Below, piece after piece: positions 58,361 through 64,000 of a stretch of 64,000 nt of DNA. The stretch is from contig CAOLHI010001290.1 of assembly GCA_948474755.1 (NCBI GenBank), positions 62,001 to 126,000 of the forward strand, in the 5' to 3' direction. The notes under the pieces were generated by a model. It was not told the DNA's origin. It saw only the letters and a list, made by a program, of their open reading frames with translations, and did not search any database. Position numbers and translations under genes: made by a program. The first letter of the stretch is position 1, and each line of letters starts with the position of its first letter. Source of the DNA: Ctenosaura bakeri. Its lineage: Eukaryota > Chordata > Lepidosauria > Squamata > Iguanidae.

Positions 58361-61300
58361 GTTTTTTTACAGATGGTGTAAGATACCCATATGAATGCAT
58401 CAATTAATATACTTTGGCCTGTTTCCATGTAGTAGTTTACAGTTACGAGTCAAATATTTTATTTATAATTAGCTTTAACAATATTATTTATATTGGCAAG
58501 AAAATCAAATTGTTGTGACCGTTTTAATCAAAATTCTTTAGTAACAACACTAACAACAGAAAGGAATAGCTGCTCCTAATAAATTATATTTAAAATAGCA
58601 TGTAATCTACTTATGAATTCATCAACAGCAACGGACAAATCAGCCATCACAATAAGTTTATTCGTACCTGCCTTTTGCAAGGATGTTATTACATGACTAC
58701 ACATTAGGAAAGCTTGGTGAAAACGGAAGAAGTCAAGCATTAAAATATACACAATTTGATTTAAAAAAATACAGGAAAATGTTGCAAAATAAATCAATTT
58801 ACTTTAGCTTGTATTTTAGCACTAAGTGTATCATTTTGGGCTGATGTAAAACTCTCTAGAGAATGTTTACTTTGAAAAGTTTTGACAAGACAGTACATAA
58901 GACAAAAATTAAATACTGCCAACAATTCCAAGTTAACGCTACAGGAAAAAACAGGCATTTATTTTGAGTCCTCTCAGAAAAAAACTGAATTATATATCTC
59001 TGTAGTGAGACCTATGAAAAACTGAAAAATCCCTGAAAATGTGTAATCAATTTTACTCAGTAGAAGGAACATTTAAAAAAAAAAAAGTTTCATCATGACA
59101 TAACAAGAATGAAATCAGAAATCATTGTGGGGTGGAAGGTTTACTGCAAGAATCAGTTTGCAACTGTAAGCTATTTTTTTTTGTATATCATATTAAATGT
59201 TCTGCTTACACATTCCACTAATTATATGCTATTGTTTTGTGTCTTCAAGTTGACTCCAACGTATGGTGACCCTATCGCAAAGTTTTCTCAGTAAGATTTG
59301 TTCAGAGGAGATTTGCCATTGCCTTTTGCTCAGGCTACAGAGTGCAACTTGCTCAAGATCACCCAGTAGGTTTCCACAGCTAAGTGCAGGTCCAAACTGT
59401 GGTTTCCTGGAGTCCTAGCCCAACACTCAAAATACTATACCACACCAATTCTTTCCAATAAACTTACATTAGCTCAAAGCACATGGAACAAACGTCCAGT
59501 CCAAAGTGTGCCGAGGTATTCCAATAAGTTGGACAATTGCCACGGAAAGGAGACAGTGGACTACACTCTTTTTTGCCAACTCTGCTTTAACCTGATCCGT
59601 GCTTGTATGTCTAAGAATAACTGCTGGCTGAACTGCCTCCTATACTTTAGCCCTTCGTGATATATCAGGTATCACTGGAAAACTAAATGACTAGTGCTTG
59701 ATTCAACAAACCTAAAAAGGAATGAGAAATGTCACTTTAATGGAAGTCAGAAATACTCTGAAAGCATGAAGTGTCATCCTGCTATTATTCTAGTTTAACA
59801 AAAGAAGCCACATCCAGAATGCACAAGGAAGCTGAAGCACACAGTATACCACTGTGGTATAAGTCTGTACTTCAAACGCACAAAAGCTCAACCTACACTC
59901 CAGCGACAGCAGTAGCATCAAACGCAGAGACTCTGGGAGGTGGGGGAGGAGGCATTAAGGCCTTACCAATATTCTCATTCAGTTCTAGCATGAAACTGAA
60001 TGGAAATCCAGATCACATTTGCTCAGCCTTAATAAGAAAAGGGCCCTTAAAGCTGTCGGCTTTTGATGCCTCACATCTTCTACACATAGCTGGCACACAA
60101 AAGTTCACATTACTGGATTTATACCATGGGAACAGTTACATCAAAGTAGCTCTTGTGCCACTTCTGTCCCCATTTGGGCAGCATCTTGTTAGATTCTAAT
60201 TCAACCAGGTACTCATCACAATATTCTTATAAATCACAGCAAAGTAACTCCTGCTTTCAAGTTTCAAATTTTCCTAAACTTGAATGAATGCTATTCATGT
60301 CCACTCAGCCCTGTTGAGGTCAGTGGGATAGACTCCAGCTTGGGACTCTAGAATGGAGGTACAGAACTTGCAGTATGTGGATATAGGGTCGCAGTGATCA
60401 CTCACTACTCTCCATATAGAAAGTGCAAGGGCAATAATTCAATGTTAGACAGATAACTTCATTTACAAAGTCCTAGACTCCCACATCCAAAATAGTTAAA
60501 CTGATGACCAACCATGGAATAACAAGACCAGACACAAGAATGGGTTGAAAAGGGCTACTTTATTTAACTTAGAACCTATTTAAACTGAGCAGAACCTGGA
60601 AAGATAAAAGAGGGGGGAGCAACCTAGCAAAAGATCAGATAAAGCCAGATGTCAATCCATGACTCCCTCTGTAGCCTTTCCCTAAGCAAACCACCTGAGC
60701 CCCAAAGGCAATCCAATAGGTGGATTGCTCCTCCTCTGGCCATCTACTAGAAGCCAGACAAAAGGAACCCATCCCCAGGTTACAGGACTTGTGAGGGCAA
60801 AGCCCCCCAAGCCAGGTCCAAGGATAGTCTCTTTCCCCACCTCCAGGTCTCAGGGCCAAAAGAGGCAGTTCCAAAACCCTCCCCTTCAACAAAATGGTTG
60901 CCAAAGTATTCACCAAAATTCTTCTTTCTCCCTCCACTATCTGCCAAGTGACTACCTACCAGAAAGTATGACCTAGATTCAAGGATTGAGCCTCTGGTGA
61001 TAGTGTAACCAAAGGGTTGTTTGTGATACTGCTGCTTATATGAGGGTTTCAAGACAGAAGGAAACTGTTTAAAAGAACTCTGGAGAACTGTAGTTGCCTC
61101 AAACTGCATATGAATTCAAATTCTTTGTTCTGTTTGCTATTCTAATAAAGACCATAGTTTATTTTTATAACTTTGGACCAAGCTGAGTAGTATACAGTAT
61201 TTAACACTCAAACGGAGCACTAAGAACAGACACACACACCCAGAATGCCGTCACAGCAACCAGCAAAGCTCACACTGTATTGGAGGCAGGAGGGTGAGTT

Positions 61301-61989
61301 GAAGCATCACCCAAAAGGAAGCAAAGATGGGCAGATAGAGCTTATAAACTTCCTACCTCCGCTCCTGAATGCTTGGCATAATGGCAGCTTCTGCCTGACA
61401 TCATCAGTGCTGCCCTCTCCTCCACTGAAGGCCAGCAAAAGCAGGTCCTGTCCCACAGTGCCTTGCACCCACGGGTGGTAATCTGTAAAGCCTTCAGGCA
61501 GCAGGGCTGGGTACTGGGTCTCCTCCTGACAGTCTTCAGAGAGCTACTGTTTGATAGAGTAGAACATTGCTCTGACCAGCACTAGACAACTTCATCTGTA
61601 TATGTAATTTGTATCTTCTTCTCCACCCCTTCCTACTATTCTGCACACCAAACAGAATCATATTATAGCCAGGATGCAAATAACCAACAGGCTCAGTGTG
61701 ATCTGTCCTGTGTACAGGTCAAGTAATAGGTTTTTTCTCTGTTTTCTAAAAAACATTACTGTCTCTTAGAATGGGGACTTATAAATATGAACGATATGAG
61801 AGTTCTATAAAAGTTTTAAACAGTGTTTTAATAGTGCAATTAATTTAATTCATATTTTAATACATGTACTTCATGTTTTATTGGAACACATTTGATTATA
61901 TTGGTAACTGGTTTGCATCCAAAATCTGGAAGACATACAGGATATAAAATAATATAAATAAGTAATGTTTGTTTCCCACATATAACCTA
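58361..61989. other. ATP2B2 intron, mostly unassigned; tRNA SINE at 59231-59453
   Basis: Around 59231-59453 lies a third tRNA-type SINE (minus strand): TTTGTGTCTTCAAGTTGACT, GATTTGTTCAGAGGAGATTT, and a head with AGTCCTAGCCCAACACTC. A LINE-like C-terminal scrap may lie at 59470-59690 (GCCACGGAAAGGAGACAGTG) but is uncertain. The rest, including a moderately GC-rich part at 60560-60960, is not assigned. Confidence 0.5.
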
Positions 61990-63745
61990 GGAGATTCCCA
62001 CCAATGGCACTACCTTGCAGTGGTGCAACTCTGTGCTTCTGTGAGACAAGAGACTATACTGATGACAGGAACGCTGCTAGTAGGTCTCCTGTGTCAGACA
62101 GGCTTTTTCTGAGAAACCAGACTCAATGTACCAAACAGCTACTGGGCAGCAGCAGTAGTGGAGAGTGACACTGGCAGAGGATCTCTTAAAGAAAATGGCA
62201 GTAGCACCACTAACACTTGTTAATACTGGACAGAAGGAGGCACGGTAAATGCCTTTTGAACATCTTTTCCCACAAAAATCCTATGAGGAGACAATCCAAA
62301 ATGAAACAAGAAATAGTGCCAGAAATTCAGATGGCACTTAAGAGCTACTGGGGCAGAACAGATGACAACTATGATTAACCCTGTAGCTAATGACACAACT
62401 GGATTAAAAGCAAAAAGATGTTCAGCTCCTGATGTGTTCAGAAGTAAAAGGTAAGTCTGAATCTGCACAATACATATTATAGGAACATGGAAATGGAACA
62501 TATAAACATTGCAATATTTGGGATAGGCAAACCAAAGGGAACAGGAATGGAACATTTTGAGTCAAATAATTAGACAATGTTTTATTCAGGATATGAGAAT
62601 ATAAGAAGAAATGGAGTTGCATTAATAGTGAGGAAAGGTTTAGCAAAAGCGGTCAAGGGATATAATGCAAAGTCTGACCAAATTGTGTCAATCAGGGAAA
62701 ACTCATCAATATAAACAATAATCCAAGTTTGTGCTCCAGCTACAGAAGCAAAAGCAGAAGAAGAAGAAGAAGAAGAAGAAGAAGAAGAAGAAGAAGAAGA
62801 AGAAGAAGAAGAAGAAGAAGAGAGGAGGAGGAGGAGGAGGAGGAGGAAGAAGGGAGAGAAGAAGTAGAAGAAACTGAAAGATTCTGTACTGGACTTCGGG
62901 GGAAATCGATCACACAATGAAACAGGACTTCTTGTTAATCATAGGCAACTAGAATGCAAACGTAAGAAGTGCAGTTGAATCAGAGATTGTAGGAAAATTT
63001 GGCATAGTATCAAGAAATGAAACAAGAGAGCAACTGATTAAATTTTTTGAGCCCCATAGTTTGTTCATTTCAAACACATTCTTGAAGCAACCAAAGAGGC
63101 AAATTTATACATGGACATCACCTTATGCCCAATATAGAAATCAAATAGATCCCATAATCGGAAGCAGAACATGAAGAAGTGCCAGTCTTTGTAAAATAAA
63201 GACCAAGAGCAGATTGTGGCACAGATCATGAACAGACAACATCAGAAATTAGAGTAAAGCTAAAGAACACTAAACCAATCACTATGCCAAAATACAAACA
63301 AAAAAACATCCCCAGGAATTGAAAGACAAGAAGCAAAATTAAAAGGAGAAAGAAATATGGACTGAATGCTGAACACAACTGTTCAACAACTTGTGTACAA
63401 GAACAAAGAAAACTGTGATAAGAATTGATGCAGAGAAACAGAAGAACACAATAAAAAAGTAGAACAAGAGGCCTCTTCCACAAGATCTGAGAAATCAAAG
63501 GAAAATTTAAACCAAGAGTAGGGATTCTATATGACAAGCAGGGGAATACATTACATGACCAAGCAGAAATAAAAAAGATGATTGAAACAAAGCACGGAAG
63601 TATATAAAAGAGATGAAACGATGACAGATTCATTCAAGAAATAAACTTTTGAAGATGAATCTACAATTTTAGAAAGTGATGTGAAAGCTGCAATCAGAGC
63701 TCTTGAGAGAAATAAGTCACCAGGAAAACATGGCATACCAACAGA
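61990..63745 (+). mobile_element. BovB (RTE) LINE copy 2 with GAA/GAG expansion
   Basis: The copy resembles the one at 10622: a shared 5' part (61990-62440, e.g. GACAATCCAAAATGAAACAA), then EHINIAIFG-like endonuclease sequence, NIRRNGVALIVRKGLAKAV, QVCAPATEAKAE and, after a purine repeat, FLLIIGN, RNETREQLIKFF and the RT-proximal SDVKAAIRALERNKSPGKHG IP segment. It is broken by stops and by a 5S SINE at 63758. The frame-preserving stretches are longer than in copy 1. Confidence 0.85.
62751..62872 (+). repeat. GAA/GAG trinucleotide expansion
   Basis: About 22 GAA-type units (AGAAGA...) are followed by GGAGGA units, all purines on the plus strand. It sits exactly where BovB endonuclease encodes an acidic glutamate-rich stretch after the YAPT motif. 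The long open frames across it (poly-Arg, poly-Ser) are artefacts of the repeat. Confidence 0.9.
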
Positions 63746-63757
63746 TTTGCTTCCAGC

Positions 63758-63980
63758 TATCTCTGTGTGTTTATGCCTCCAAGTTTTTTGTCAACGTCAT
63801 GAATTACACAGAGTTTTCTTAGACAAGGAATACTCAGATGTGGTTTTGTCACTTCTTCTGAAATATATCCTACAACACCTGGGATTCATTGGCAGTCTCC
63901 TATCCAAGTACTACTCAGAGCTGATCCTGCTCATTTTCTTGCTCAGATGGGGATCTGGTGCCTTTAGGGTATTTAAGTCC
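63758..63980 (-). mobile_element. 5S rRNA-derived SINE with BovB-like tail (copy 3)
   Basis: It carries GGCACCAGATCCCCATCTGA (minus strand), then a 5S-like GATCAGCTCTGAGTAGTACT, TTGGATAGGAGACTGCCAAT, and ends in the tail near 63765. TTTGCTTCCAGC at 63746-63757 and TTTGCTTCAAGC at 63981-63992 are a 12-bp duplication with one mismatch. It interrupts the BovB copy at 61990, so it is younger. Confidence 0.85.
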
Positions 63981-64000
63981 TTTGCTTCAAGCGACAGAGA

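Noticed and set aside
62729..62920. An open frame encoding poly-arginine and poly-glutamate (plus strand) and poly-serine (minus strand).
   Set aside because: It is a GAA/GGA microsatellite in a dead BovB copy; any frame through it is open by composition.

Overview
This window is vertebrate nuclear DNA, most probably from a squamate reptile (lizard or snake). Two lines of evidence support that. Short minus-strand exons with GT-AG splice sites spell out a plasma-membrane Ca2+ pump. The repeats are those of squamate genomes: BovB (RTE) LINEs, SINEs with BovB-like 3' tails, CR1, L2 and L1 fragments, hAT and Tc1/mariner miniature elements, a Helitron-like element and an intact-looking Ty1/copia retrotransposon. 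The species cannot be fixed from the sequence alone.

The only host gene I can support is ATP2B2 (PMCA2), on the minus strand and spanning the whole window. Six constitutive exons lie at 55582-55839, 54357-54482, 39012-39137, 22460-22624, 19889-20103 and 16788-17030. They encode, in order, the second transmembrane segment, the actuator domain with TGES, the acidic/lipid-responsive loop, transmembrane segments 3-4 with PEGLPL, and the DKTGTLT phosphorylation site. All junction phases agree and give 377 whole codons. Three micro-exons (36182-36214, 34010-34063, 25563-25604) match the alternatively spliced 'site A' exons that make the PMCA2 w, x and y forms. The start of the protein lies beyond position 64000. 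The exons after DKTGTLT lie before position 1, or were not recognised.

Layout. 1-16.8 kb is intron holding a GC-rich foldback (1366-1858), the copia element (3280-8321, minus strand), a BovB tail (minus) and a BovB copy (plus) interrupted by a palindromic element. 17-25.6 kb is exon-bearing, with a Helitron-like insertion and a degenerate palindromic array. 25.6-39.1 kb holds the site A exons among 5S-type and tRNA-type SINEs, hAT foldbacks and CR1. The 39.1-54.4 kb intron holds L1, L2, a second palindromic compound element, a hAT MITE with 8-bp target duplication, a Tigger-like MITE with perfect inverted repeats, a candidate solo LTR and a tRNA SINE. 55.8-64 kb holds L2, further SINEs and a second BovB copy with a GAA/GAG expansion.

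Highlights: (1) the copia element is bounded by matching 5-bp duplications, and its primer-binding site pairs over 30 nt with the 5' half of initiator methionine tRNA, ending exactly at the LTR edge; (2) 5S-rRNA-derived SINEs and tRNA-derived SINEs share a BovB-like tail; (3) the complete site A micro-exon set of PMCA2 is preserved. I see no wholly new coding system; the less ordinary signals are in the mobile elements.
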